Positions 41,426-50,475 of a DNA stretch of 51,291 nt are shown here, one piece after another (the first letter of the stretch is position 1; the number at the start of each line of letters is the position of its first letter). The stretch covers positions 1 to 51,291 of the forward strand of contig CADACE010000055.1 in NCBI GenBank assembly GCA_902786265.1, in the 5' to 3' direction. The translations under genes were made by a program, and so were the position numbers. The notes beneath the pieces were generated by a model. The model was not told where the DNA came from and made no database searches. It saw only the letters and a list, made by a program, of their open reading frames with translations. The stretch is from an uncultured Chloroflexota bacterium (GTDB lineage: Bacteria > Chloroflexota > Anaerolineae > Anaerolineales > Anaerolineaceae).

Positions 41426-42529
41426 TTAACTGCTTTGTTCCGCCGCTAATTGTCCGCAGCCTGCATCAATATCGATTCCTCTTTTCAAACGAACGGTACA
41501 TGGTATACCGTTTTTATCCAAAACGGATTTAAAGCTCTGTAACCTGTCCTGCTCCGCCCCGCTGCCTTCATATTTTTTTGTGTCATTGAGCGGGATCAGA
41601 TTCACCTGGCAGGGCATTCCTTTGAGACGCCTGCATAACAGTTCAGCATTCTCATAATCGTCATTCAAACCATGGATCAGAGTATATTCAAACAGAATTC
41701 TCCGTTCTGTTTTCTCTGTATAATTCCTGCAGGCTTCGAGCAGGCTGTCAAGGGGATATTTTTTGTTGGCGGGGATGATCTGATCGCGGACAGCGTTGCT
41801 GGGCGCATGTAAAGAAACTGCAAGGTTGACCTGATGTTTTTCTGCAGTAAACTGTTCAATGCGCGGTACGATCCCTACGGTTGAAATCGTGATCTTTCGT
41901 TCACTGAAACCCATGCCTTTCGGGTCGCAGAGGATATCGACAGCTTTCATTACTGCATCATAGTTATAAAAAGGCTCTCCCATTCCCATTACAACAATGT
42001 TGCCGAGCTTCAACCCTTTGGATTTGAGAAGCCGAGAGACGAACAAAACCTGCGCCACGATTTCCCCGGCGGAAAGGCTGCGGATAAACCCCATTTGTCC
42101 TGTGGCGCAAAACGCACAATTCATCGGGCAGCCAACCTGTGTTGAAATACAGACTGTGTTACGTTCTCTTTCGAGCTTCTGGACAGGTTCGGTCATCCTG
42201 TCATCGGAATTTATCGTCGGGAACCGCAGCGAGGTATAGTGGATCAGGACGGATTCGATCTTCCTGTCATCCTGAAGCCTGAATAAAAACTTATTGGTTT
42301 GACCGTCAGCGGATTTCAGATCTTTATCAACGCTCAGCGGCTTGAAACAAAATCGATCACTGAGTTTCTGTCTCAAATCTTCAGACAAATTTGCAAATTC
42401 AGAAGGGTCTTCGGCTAATTGTTTATACATCATCTGCCAGATTTGTTTTGCAAGATAAGCCGATTTTCCGCTTTCTGTGATCAAATCCGTCAGCTCTTTC
42501 AAATTCAGATCATAAATTATCGGTTTCAT
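41426..42529 (-). CDS. rlmN: 23S rRNA (adenine(2503)-C(2))-methyltransferase RlmN
   Basis: A 367-residue radical SAM methyltransferase that methylates A2503 of 23S rRNA and also A37 of some tRNAs. Key residues are visible: TVCISTQVGCPMNCAFCATG with cluster Cys134, Cys138, Cys141 and the catalytic Cys127, and the C-terminal DAGCGQL with the methyl-carrying Cys358. MGMGEPFYNYD, ERKITISTVGIVP, LAVSLHAPSN and LIPLND are standard. The length is normal. It is a housekeeping gene and marks likely core chromosome next to the mobile radical SAM cassette. Confidence 0.96.
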   Translation of the reverse strand: MKPIIYDLNLKELTDLITESGKSAYLAKQIWQMMYKQLAEDPSEFANLSEDLRQKLSDRFCFKPLSVDKDLKSADGQTNKFLFRLQDDRKIESVLIHYTSLRFPTINSDDRMTEPVQKLERERNTVCISTQVGCPMNCAFCATGQMGFIRSLSAGEIVAQVLFVSRLLKSKGLKLGNIVVMGMGEPFYNYDAVMKAVDILCDPKGMGFSERKITISTVGIVPRIEQFTAEKHQVNLAVSLHAPSNAVRDQIIPANKKYPLDSLLEACRNYTEKTERRILFEYTLIHGLNDDYENAELLCRRLKGMPCQVNLIPLNDTKKYEGSGAEQDRLQSFKSVLDKNGIPCTVRLKRGIDIDAGCGQLAAEQSS

Positions 42530-43435
42530 TTATTCCTGCCTGTTCTATCAAACGACGCATCATCTGTGGTTTCGCAATTCAGGAAGAAAGCTTATCCGGT
42601 TTTCCCGCCTTGTCAGATCCGGCTGCCTGCGGTGCGGTTCGTGCTTATTGCAGGTTTCGTGAGAATGATCCGCCGGGGCAGGGAATCACTGTCGACAGGC
42701 TCATCTTCACAGGTGATCAGAATCAGTGTTTTTTCATCAAATCCCCGCGCGGAGACTCGTGACTTTAGTCATGAGAGGGGCGCGGGTACTCTTTTCTGTT
42801 TCCATCCGTTTGAATGAATCAGTATTTTGTATTTTTTTTCGCGATACATCTTTTGGTTCAAACCCTTTTGTTTGAATCTGTTTCAAGGCACCCTTATTAT
42901 GACACCCGGAAACCATACGTTTTTGTTTCCAATCTGAATAATCGTTCCGTGCTTAAACTCATTTCGACTTCTGCGAATGGACCGACGGCCTTTCGTAACT
43001 TTCTGCCCACGGTATTTACTAAAGCTCTTTTCTGAGTTTCCCGCATCTTTTCATTTTGTCCGTTCACACCCAAGGTCTTTACCTGATACTTTTTTGCCCG
43101 TCCGAATATCTGCCACCGTTGCGTCATTGATTTCGTCAGTTATTCCTTTATCGTCTCACTCGCGAAGAACATCGCCCGTCAGACGAATTTTGACATATAC
43201 ATAATTTTATATCTGAATAATAAAGAACTTCAGTATATTATTATTGGTCAATTGAAAATCTTCCAATATCTGTGCGTCCCCCGGTTCTGAATAGTTACAT
43301 ATATTAACGGAATGAGGGTTTGTCGGGATCAATCAGCCGTAAAAACCATAAGACTTTCTCCTGGTGTTGATAGATTTCCGGAAAAATGATAATATTTAAC
43401 ATAATATATTTTGATTGGATTTATTTGAGGACCTG
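42530..43435. other. Intergenic gap of about 900 bp without a recognised gene
   Basis: No convincing gene is seen. A plus frame to 42817 is antisense to rlmN in its first part. A minus 76-codon frame (42897-43127, MTQRWQIFGRAKKYQVKTLG) has no recognised motif. The stretch contains the IS200/IS605-like hairpin (42744-42786). It probably holds decayed mobile-element sequence plus the promoter of the sensor kinase at its right end. Confidence 0.4.
42744..42786 (+). mobile_element. IS200/IS605-like right-end hairpin, probable remnant
   Basis: CCCGCGC (42744-42750) pairs with GCGCGGG (42780-42786). An inner CTCGTGAC-TTTA-GTCATGAG hairpin lies within. The GACTTTAGTC core is typical of subterminal hairpins at IS200/IS605 ends. 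No TnpA or TnpB gene is adjacent, so it would be an orphan end. Confidence 0.4.
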
Positions 43436-45220
43436 ATGAGATTCATCCATAATTATTTTACAGGAAACACAATTGTACGAAGACTTTTTATCTGTTTTCT
43501 TGTCAGTACGCTCTTCCCTACGATTCTGATCACCGGGCTTCTGTGTCTGCAGTTTGACAGAAATTACCGTAATAATGCCGCATCGCAAATTGAAATTTCG
43601 GAGAATCTGATTAAAGCTTATGTGGACAGCTATTGCGGTGAGATTGACACAATAACAACGGCTCCTTATTATCACAGTTACTTTTCATCCAGGAAGACAA
43701 TCAATCCTGCCGATGAAAACTATCTGACGAAGCTTAATTCATTTCAATCTGAGATGCAGAGCCTGATCAATCTGACAACTTATTCCCCTTCGGATATACA
43801 GGATCTGATTATTTATTCGGACGGACAACTTCTGTATTTTCCAAAAATCTATAATGAATATCGTTATTTCCGTAATAATCTTGATCTTGAGGAACAACCC
43901 TGGTACATTCATGCACTGGAAGGAAATGGAAAATCTGTATTTACGCCTGATCGGGATCCTTCAACCGGTAAAGATAAAATATTAGATACATCAGCTTTTT
44001 ATGTGACAAGAAAAATCCGAAATCTCAGGCAGCCGGACCAGATCAGTCTGATCATTCTGAATATCCTCACTAAAGGTTTTGAAATCCATATGAAGGATAT
44101 TGATCTGCTTTATGATTCGTTTGTGGTCATTACAAATGAAAAAGGCGAGCTGATTTATTCAAGTCGTCCAATCACATATGAGGCTTTTGAACATATCCGG
44201 GCAGGAAATCAGTTTCGATATGAAGGAAATCACTGGAATTGTTTGTCCGGATTAGCTAACGATCAACCTCTGAATGTCCGGATCGTATTTTCACTGGATG
44301 AAATCAGCCGCCATACACGATCGATGATTTATGGAGCGTTTGGAATCTATCTGGTCGGAATTGTAATAGCTCTGATTCTTTTCTATTCATTTAACCGTTG
44401 GATCGTAAAATCTGCTGATGCGCTTCAAGGCACATTCACTCAGCTGGAACAAGGAAATCTTGAAGCCCGATGCCCTACCGTTGAAGTGGATGAATTTAAC
44501 CGGATCGGTTCATCAGTCAATGATGTAATCGTCAAACTTGATGAGAAGATCAAAAATGAATATATTTTGTTGATACAGCAGAAATCCCTCCAATTATCCG
44601 CTCTCCAGTCACAGATACAGCCTCATTTTCTTATAAACACGCTGTATTGTTTTATTGCATTGAACCAGATTGGCGAAACCAAAAAACTGAATGACGGCTT
44701 TTTCAGCCTCGCGCGTCTTCTGCGTTATGTTCTGAATAAAGAGCCAGTCACAGATATTGGCAGCGAATGCGATTTTCTCGAAGATTATTTGAAACTTCAG
44801 CAGCTGCGTTTCGGAGAACGTTTGTCATATGAGATAGATTGTCCGGATGAATACCGTTCGATCCGGATTCCACGGCTTATTTTACAGCCGCTTGTTGAGA
44901 ACGCAGTCATCCATGGTATCGAACCAAGCGAACAACCATGTATCTGCAGAATAAAAATACAGCAGGAAGATAATATTCTGAAAATCGTTGTTGAAGATGA
45001 TGGCGTTGGTTTTGATGTTGCGAACGTGAATCAAATACTGAATGAAAACGAAAATGTTTCAAGCCGGAAATCATCTTCCAGTGTCGGTTTGCCTTATGTG
45101 AAAAACCGTCTGCTGCTTTCATATCCTGAATCATCCTTTACCATTGTCTGTAATGAAACCACACGGATTGAAATTGCAATTCCATGGAGTGAGTTATTAA
45201 ATGAACATACTGATCGTTGA
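43436..45220 (+). CDS. YesM-like sensor histidine kinase
   Basis: A 594-residue membrane sensor kinase. TM1 is at about 12-38, an extracytoplasmic sensor region at about 40-295 (dCache-like size), and TM2 at about 297-318. A HAMP linker follows (LEQGNLEARCPTVEVDEFN). The His_kinase domain has QSQIQPHFLINTLYCF with His397. The ATPase domain has LQPLVENAVIHG (N-box) and VEDDGVGFD (G1). The ATG at 43436 has GAGG 6 nt upstream and is preferred over the TTG at 43415. Its end overlaps the response regulator by 20 bp. YesM/YesN systems normally control carbohydrate uptake, fitting the ABC transporter at 47.4-51.3 kb. Confidence 0.93.
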   Translation: MRFIHNYFTGNTIVRRLFICFLVSTLFPTILITGLLCLQFDRNYRNNAASQIEISENLIKAYVDSYCGEIDTITTAPYYHSYFSSRKTINPADENYLTKLNSFQSEMQSLINLTTYSPSDIQDLIIYSDGQLLYFPKIYNEYRYFRNNLDLEEQPWYIHALEGNGKSVFTPDRDPSTGKDKILDTSAFYVTRKIRNLRQPDQISLIILNILTKGFEIHMKDIDLLYDSFVVITNEKGELIYSSRPITYEAFEHIRAGNQFRYEGNHWNCLSGLANDQPLNVRIVFSLDEISRHTRSMIYGAFGIYLVGIVIALILFYSFNRWIVKSADALQGTFTQLEQGNLEARCPTVEVDEFNRIGSSVNDVIVKLDEKIKNEYILLIQQKSLQLSALQSQIQPHFLINTLYCFIALNQIGETKKLNDGFFSLARLLRYVLNKEPVTDIGSECDFLEDYLKLQQLRFGERLSYEIDCPDEYRSIRIPRLILQPLVENAVIHGIEPSEQPCICRIKIQQEDNILKIVVEDDGVGFDVANVNQILNENENVSSRKSSSSVGLPYVKNRLLLSYPESSFTIVCNETTRIEIAIPWSELLNEHTDR

Positions 45221-46583
45221 TGATGAACCGCTGATCCATATATCAATTGAGGTCAGTCTTAATGAGTTGAATGACAAGAATCTTCAGATCATACATGCAA
45301 ACAACGAATCTGAAATGCTTCAGAAAATGGAAACATGCGGTGTTGACATTGCACTGGTTGACATCCGTATGCCCGGGATGGATGGCTTAACAGCAATTGG
45401 CAAGGCGAGAGAACGCTTTCCTAATACTCATTATTACATCATGAGCGGCTTCAGTGAATTCGAATATGCCCGTGAAGCCTGCCGGTTGAATGTAGTGGAA
45501 TATCTTCTGAAGCCTTTGGCGCCTGAGCAATTGGCCGATATTGTTGCAAAAGTCAAAAGAGAAAAAAGTCATGAAGAACAACAGATCAGAGAATCATTTC
45601 ATGCATGGCTTGCGGGGACGCTGCATCTTCATGATGTTTCCTCTCTGTATGATAAGTCCTATTATTCTGCTGTTATCCTGTTCACTTATGACAGCTGCAA
45701 TAAAAGCAGCTCGAATTGGGTACCGGATATTTTCAGAAAGAATAATATCAGCATGATCTCAATTCCCTGTTGGGAAGGTCAACTTCTGCTTGTTTATGCC
45801 CGGGATATAAAAGTCATGGAAGATTTACTGCATTCTTTTCCCTATAAGCATTATCCTGAGGGTATTACATGTTTCATTACTCATTTAAGCAATGATCCGG
45901 TGTTACTGTCAAAAGAAATGCATAAAATTCTGGATTTGTCCCCGCTTCGCGTCTTCCGTGGAATCGGCAAGCTCTATAAGGTAAACCAATTTTCCGAAGA
46001 GAATAAAGATGAAATCAGGAAAGGGATGGATTGGATCGAATTGCGAGACTGTCTTTTTGATAAAAAATACAGTGATTTTGTGACAAAAAGCGCAGTACTG
46101 ATTCCCTCTCTTTCAGATCTCATGTCTGTACAGCGCAGAAATCTGATAATTTTTCTTGAAGCAGTCACAGGAAAACATATATCTGAGCCTGATTCTGCTG
46201 AAACAATCAGTGAATTTTTGAAAAAAAACGGGGAGATAATGATCCAGCGCGAATCGGGAGGCGACAAGATAGATGCTGTCATCGAATATGTTCAGGATAA
46301 TTATCGGGAGGATATTTCCATATCACAGCTTGCAAGCCGTTTCGATCTGACGCCTAATTATCTCAGCGCTTTGATAAAAAAGAGGCTGGGCGTCAATTTT
46401 ATTGAATTCATCACGTCATTAAGAATCGCTAAAGCAAAAGAACTGCTGGGCTCAGAAGATCTATCTGTCCGTGAGGTCGGTGAAGCTGTTGGTTATTACA
46501 GCACAAGTTATTTCACAAAAGCTTTTATAAAAAGGGAGGGGATGACCCCCGGAGAATACCGGAAAAAACTCGGAAAATCATGA
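45201..46583 (+). CDS. YesN-like response regulator with AraC DNA-binding domain
   Basis: A 460-residue regulator. The receiver domain has DDEP, phospho-acceptor Asp54 in LVDIRMPGMDG and Lys104 in EYLLKPL. A middle region of about 230 residues is poorly conserved. The C-terminal HTH_18 has ISQLASRFDLTPNYLSALIK and VGEAVGYYSTSYFTKAFIKR. It is translationally coupled to the kinase. The likely target is the adjacent sugar ABC operon, whose promoter lies beyond the window's right edge. Confidence 0.94.
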   Translation: MNILIVDDEPLIHISIEVSLNELNDKNLQIIHANNESEMLQKMETCGVDIALVDIRMPGMDGLTAIGKARERFPNTHYYIMSGFSEFEYAREACRLNVVEYLLKPLAPEQLADIVAKVKREKSHEEQQIRESFHAWLAGTLHLHDVSSLYDKSYYSAVILFTYDSCNKSSSNWVPDIFRKNNISMISIPCWEGQLLLVYARDIKVMEDLLHSFPYKHYPEGITCFITHLSNDPVLLSKEMHKILDLSPLRVFRGIGKLYKVNQFSEENKDEIRKGMDWIELRDCLFDKKYSDFVTKSAVLIPSLSDLMSVQRRNLIIFLEAVTGKHISEPDSAETISEFLKKNGEIMIQRESGGDKIDAVIEYVQDNYREDISISQLASRFDLTPNYLSALIKKRLGVNFIEFITSLRIAKAKELLGSEDLSVREVGEAVGYYSTSYFTKAFIKREGMTPGEYRKKLGKS

Positions 46584-46632
46584 ATGATTCAAGGATAGGT
46601 ATTTTTTATTATCCCTTCCCTTGAATCATTCA
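46581..46632. terminator. Inverted repeat between convergent YesN-like and HD genes
   Basis: TGAATGATTCAAGG (46581-46594) and CCTTGAATCATTCA (46619-46632) form a perfect 14-bp stem that begins inside the response regulator's stop codon. The loop holds ATTTTTTATTAT. It has no external T-run but the position suits a bidirectional terminator. Confidence 0.6.
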
Positions 46633-46651
46633 ATAATGTTAAAGAACAGTA

Positions 46652-47254
46652 TCAAAATATACGGATTGCGCCATTCATCAGATGCAGGTCCGGGAAAAGA
46701 CTGTAAATGCCGCCCGGAACCTTTGAGTCAAAATAATTTTTTAGTTTGACCGCTTCCATCAGGTGGTATGCTGAATTCGGGTGGACACCTTTCCGTGTGA
46801 TCAGATCGATCATTCTTTCTTCAAACGTCATCTGAATATCCTTACACATCAAATCACAAAGATTGATAATCTTCTCGCATTCAGTGTAGTGATGATTTCG
46901 AATGAAATCTGTGCGGAACTTATTCTCAGGCAGATATCCGCCGGCCACGCAGGTATCATCGTTGTTCAAGTAGGAATGTGTAAGACAGACGGCTGCGGAA
47001 GCTTCATCATACCCCAGTTTTGTCAGGTACTCATAACCGAGAAGATCATGAAAAACCACTTCTTTCGTATCCTTTTTCCCGATATCATGAACCATACCCA
47101 GTGCTTCCGTGAAGTCAGCATCCTCTCCGATTGCTTCTGCAATCACACCGGCGGTCTTTCCAACGCTTCGGCAATGGGTAATCCAGGGACGGTTCATCGG
47201 ATTCTGCCATGCTTCCAAAAGTAATTCCTCAGCAAGCGCTTTTGTCAGTCTCAT
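46652..47254 (-). CDS. HD-domain phosphohydrolase
   Basis: A 200-residue HD protein. ITHCRSVGKTAGVIAE supplies the first His, and LGMVHDIGKKD gives the HD pair of HDIG type. HHYTECEKIINLCDLMCK has later His/Asp residues. It is a metal-dependent hydrolase of nucleotides or similar phosphates; the substrate is unknown. The ATG at 47254 has GGAGG 6 nt upstream, so the longer frame to 47377 (which lacks a site and crosses a hairpin) is rejected. It is codirectional with the ABC operon but separated by the hairpin at 47337-47362. Confidence 0.87.
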   Translation of the reverse strand: MRLTKALAEELLLEAWQNPMNRPWITHCRSVGKTAGVIAEAIGEDADFTEALGMVHDIGKKDTKEVVFHDLLGYEYLTKLGYDEASAAVCLTHSYLNNDDTCVAGGYLPENKFRTDFIRNHHYTECEKIINLCDLMCKDIQMTFEERMIDLITRKGVHPNSAYHLMEAVKLKNYFDSKVPGGIYSLFPDLHLMNGAIRIF

Positions 47255-47336
47255 TGATCCTCCATTTTCTAAAACAGCAGTGTAGAGGGAATATAAATTT
47301 ATATCTGTCGATTCCCTGTTACAAACTGTCAATTGA

Positions 47337-47362
47337 CGGAGCCCGATATTCATCGGGCTCCG
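47337..47362 (-). terminator. Hairpin after the ABC substrate-binding gene
   Basis: CGGAGCCCGAT (47337-47347) and ATCGGGCTCCG (47352-47362) form a perfect 11-bp GC-rich stem with a 4-nt loop, 29 bp past the stop at 47391. A T-run is poor on the minus strand, so termination strength is uncertain. Confidence 0.65.
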
Positions 47363-47390
47363 CTTTCTGACATCCAATTATAAACCGGAA

Positions 47391-48656
47391 TTACTCGTAA
47401 AGTTCACCGGTTTCTTCCCACATAGCTTCGACAGCGTCTTCAGGAGACATGCCGTTGATGATAACTTCCTGTGTATATCTGCCAACGATAGCATCTTTCA
47501 CTTCTGTATAGGTTTCATCAAAAGGCATTTTCACAAAGTATTCCAGCTGACCTACAGCGATGTCAAGATACGGATACTGTGCAAGCTTTTCCTGGTAAAT
47601 TGCAGAGTTCAGAGCCGCGTCGCTGGTAGGCAGATAACCTGTGCCGGCTGCATATTTTCCGGCAACATCGCCGCTGCACATATAGGACATGAAAGTCCAG
47701 ACAGCCTGTTTTTCTTCTTCAGACAGGTTGGTGCCAAAGGAGACGAGGTTGGAACCGCCGGGGATCGCTGCGTAGGTCACATCCTTCGGGATGTAGGCGA
47801 CACCGACTTCAAAGGGGCTGTTGTCAGCAAGGCTTCTGTACTGAGCGGAACTCTGCATGGTAATGTTGCAGATACCGGCCATGAAAGAATTACGAAGCGC
47901 TGAGTTGGAAGCGTAATCATCACCATCAGGAAGGTAGAGAGAACCATCACTGATCATATCAAGCCACAGCTGGAGCGGTTTGATGCCGGCTTCATTGTGG
48001 AAACCGATGTTGTTGCCTTCTTCGTTATAGACCTGACCGCCGGCGGTGAGCATCAGCGCCAGATAGTACCAGGAGTCACCGATCGGGCAGCCATAACCGT
48101 ATGTGCCTTTTTCGGGATCTGTGGTGGCAGCAGCTGCAGCGCGGAGTTCTTCCCAGTTTTCCGGAGCTTTTTCAAAACCAGCGGCTTTCAAAGCATCAAC
48201 GTTATAATACATAACCGGGACGGAACGGCCGTTCGGCAGGGAAACTAACTGACCATCGTAGTAAGAAAAGTCCATAACGCCGGGATAGAGCGACTTGACA
48301 TCAAAGTTTTCGTCAGCTTCGGCATAAGGGGTCAGATCAAGCAGAGCACCGGCAGCAGCGTACATACCGACACGGGTGATTTCGATCTGGGCGATTGCAG
48401 GACCGTTGCCGGAAGCTACAGCTGCCTGAATCTTTGTACCGCCGGTGGTATAGTCACCCTGATAAATACAATCGATGTAGATTTCATCCTGACTGGCGTT
48501 GAATTCATCAACGATCTCCTGGATCAGTTCACCGGTTTTGGAACCCATTGAGTGCCAGAATTCAAGAGTGATCTTTCCATCGTCAGCAAAAGCGCTGGCG
48601 GTCAGCAAACAGAATGCCATAAGCATTGCAACAATAACTAATACAGCTTTTTTCAT
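47391..48656 (-). CDS. ABC transporter sugar-binding protein (UgpB/MalE-like)
   Basis: A 421-residue extracellular solute-binding protein family 1 member. The signal peptide (about 1-24) ends ASAFA with cleavage before DDGKIT; no lipobox Cys is seen. Typical blocks are ITLEFWHSMGSKTGELIQEI, FNASQDEIYIDCIYQG, PVMYYNVDALKAAGFEKAPE and PGGSNLVSFG. UgpB-type proteins bind sn-glycerol 3-phosphate or oligosaccharides; the substrate is not readable here. The ATG at 48656 has AAGGAG 7 nt upstream; a longer frame from 48698 is rejected. It is last in the ABC operon, an arrangement that can boost binding-protein mRNA by hairpin stability. Confidence 0.93.
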   Translation of the reverse strand: MKKAVLVIVAMLMAFCLLTASAFADDGKITLEFWHSMGSKTGELIQEIVDEFNASQDEIYIDCIYQGDYTTGGTKIQAAVASGNGPAIAQIEITRVGMYAAAGALLDLTPYAEADENFDVKSLYPGVMDFSYYDGQLVSLPNGRSVPVMYYNVDALKAAGFEKAPENWEELRAAAAATTDPEKGTYGYGCPIGDSWYYLALMLTAGGQVYNEEGNNIGFHNEAGIKPLQLWLDMISDGSLYLPDGDDYASNSALRNSFMAGICNITMQSSAQYRSLADNSPFEVGVAYIPKDVTYAAIPGGSNLVSFGTNLSEEEKQAVWTFMSYMCSGDVAGKYAAGTGYLPTSDAALNSAIYQEKLAQYPYLDIAVGQLEYFVKMPFDETYTEVKDAIVGRYTQEVIINGMSPEDAVEAMWEETGELYE

Positions 48657-48708
48657 TTTGTTTCTCCTTATAATTTTTGATTGATCCGCACGGACCAATT
48701 ATTCCACT

Positions 48709-49539
48709 TTATTTAATACCGGAGTAGACGAATGCATTCCGGATTTTCTTGCTCGCAAGTATATAGAGCAGCAGCATTGGCAGAACCAGAAGGAGGTTGC
48801 CGGCCATGATCACGTTCCAGCGTTGGAGCGAGTCAGCATCCTTCAGCAGTGCGATACCGATCGGCAGGGTGCGGAATGCATCCTTGTTGGTCATGATCAA
48901 AGGCCAAAAGTAACCGTTCCAATTGGAGATAAAGGACAGAAGGCCGATCGTGACTAAGGCAGATTTGACCATAGGCATCATGATCTTGAACATGATTTTG
49001 ATATCGCTGGCATCATCCAGTTTCGCCGCCTCTATAACCTCAGATGGGACCTGCATGAAATATTGCCGCAGCAAAAAGATACCGAAAGGATTGGATATGA
49101 ACGGTACAATCAGCGCTGTATAGGTGTCCATCAGGTTGGCCTTACTGAACATGAAATAAATCGGCAGGAAAGTGATCTGCATCGGGATCATCTGCCCGAC
49201 CATGACAAGCGCGAACATCAGGGGCTTCGCTTTATAGTCGATTTTCGCAAGACTATAGGCTGCGGGTACAATGATCAGGTACTGGAGGAAAACGACGCAG
49301 GTACATACAATAAGTGAGTTTCGCAGATACTGCCACACGTTGACAGTTTTGAAAACCTCTTTGAAGTTATCAAAGTTGAACTGGCCCGGGATGAGAGTCG
49401 GAGGTACCGCAATCGTCTCCTGCAGGGTCTGGAATGAAGCGCTGATCATCCAAAGGAAGGGAAATGCCATGATCACAATGATTATCAGCTTTCCGAGAAT
49501 ATCAAGTACATTGAGAATTCTGTCTTTTGTTGTTTTCAT
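48709..49539 (-). CDS. Carbohydrate ABC transporter permease (MalG/UgpE type)
   Basis: A 276-residue permease with six helices. The EAA loop EAAKLDDASDIKIMFKIMMP (EAA---G-like, Asp at the Gly position) contacts the ATPase. PFLWMISASFQT, FNFDNFKEV and the final GNLLLVLPMLLLY are typical of MalG-like proteins. AGGAAG precedes the ATG and 10 bp separate it from the partner permease. It pairs with the MalF-like subunit to form the channel. Confidence 0.94.
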   Translation of the reverse strand: MKTTKDRILNVLDILGKLIIIVIMAFPFLWMISASFQTLQETIAVPPTLIPGQFNFDNFKEVFKTVNVWQYLRNSLIVCTCVVFLQYLIIVPAAYSLAKIDYKAKPLMFALVMVGQMIPMQITFLPIYFMFSKANLMDTYTALIVPFISNPFGIFLLRQYFMQVPSEVIEAAKLDDASDIKIMFKIMMPMVKSALVTIGLLSFISNWNGYFWPLIMTNKDAFRTLPIGIALLKDADSLQRWNVIMAGNLLLVLPMLLLYILASKKIRNAFVYSGIK

Positions 49540-49549
49540 ATTTCACTTC

Positions 49550-50473
49550 CTACTGATAATGGACACGGCTCTTGCTGACCTGGAATTGAATGAAGGTAAT
49601 TATGCAGACAAAGATGAGCAGGATAATGCCTGCGGCGCTCGCCTGTCCCGGCTTTCCGTAGCGGAAAGCATAATCGTAGATATAATAGACCAGCGTATTG
49701 GTCGCGTTGACCGGACCTCCTCCGGTCATGATGCTGACACTGTCAAACACTTTGAACGAAGCAATCGTGGCAACAACGGTGGTGAACAGGATCGTAGGAG
49801 AGATCATGGGAATAGTGATCTTGAAGAAAACCCGGAGTTTCGGCGTATCATCCATCTCAGCCGCTTCATAAACGCTCTGCGGAATATTCTGAATCGCGGC
49901 CATGATAAGAAGAACATAGTATCCCAGGCTTTTCCAAATCTGCACCAATGCTACAGAGAACAGAGCAGTGGAAGGGCTTGAAATGAATGTTCCCTGCGGT
50001 AAACCAAGCGCCTGAAGCACCGTATTGAACAGGCCGTTTTTGGAGTCCATCATCCACAGGAAAAGCGTTGCGACGGAAACCATTGAGATCACATGAGGTG
50101 TAAACATGACTGTCTGCGTGAATTCATTCAGTTTCGGGTTTCTGCTTCCTTTCAGCCACGCAGCAATGATGACTGCCAGGATGATCGTAATGACTACCGT
50201 GATGAGTGTATAAGTCAACGTATTGAGCAGCACCTTCTGGAAATCAGCTGATTTGAAAATCTTTTCATAGTTTTTAAAACCGGTGTATTTCGGATCGTTT
50301 GTGATAAGGTTGCCGCCATGCAGTGACCGATAAAACAGAAATCCGATCGGATAGACTGTAAATACGAAAAGCAGGATCGCCGCGGGGGCCATCAGAATAT
50401 AACCGCTGATCCGTTCACGGATCTGGTTTTTATCAAGTTTCCTTTTTTTCGGAATGACCATTTCTCCATTCAT
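49550..50473 (-). CDS. Carbohydrate ABC transporter permease (MalF/UgpA type)
   Basis: A 307-residue permease with six helices. The EAA loop YEAAEMDDTPKLRVFFKITI is present. RISGYILMAPAAILLFVFTV and FLFYRSLHGGNLI are the usual N-terminal features. GGPVNATNTLVYYIY is typical of UgpA-like permeases. GGAGAT lies upstream of its ATG inside the end of the ATPase gene, so the genes are coupled with a 2-bp gap. Inner membrane subunit of the same transporter. Confidence 0.94.
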   Translation of the reverse strand: MNGEMVIPKKRKLDKNQIRERISGYILMAPAAILLFVFTVYPIGFLFYRSLHGGNLITNDPKYTGFKNYEKIFKSADFQKVLLNTLTYTLITVVITIILAVIIAAWLKGSRNPKLNEFTQTVMFTPHVISMVSVATLFLWMMDSKNGLFNTVLQALGLPQGTFISSPSTALFSVALVQIWKSLGYYVLLIMAAIQNIPQSVYEAAEMDDTPKLRVFFKITIPMISPTILFTTVVATIASFKVFDSVSIMTGGGPVNATNTLVYYIYDYAFRYGKPGQASAAGIILLIFVCIITFIQFQVSKSRVHYQ

Positions 50474-50475
50474 GA

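Noticed and set aside
42419..42817. 132-codon plus-strand frame
   Set aside because: Starts antisense within rlmN and runs through the IS605-like hairpin; no motif or ribosome site.
46652..47377. Longer start for the HD protein at 47377
   Set aside because: The extension crosses the hairpin at 47337-47362 and lacks a ribosome site; GGAGG supports the ATG at 47254.
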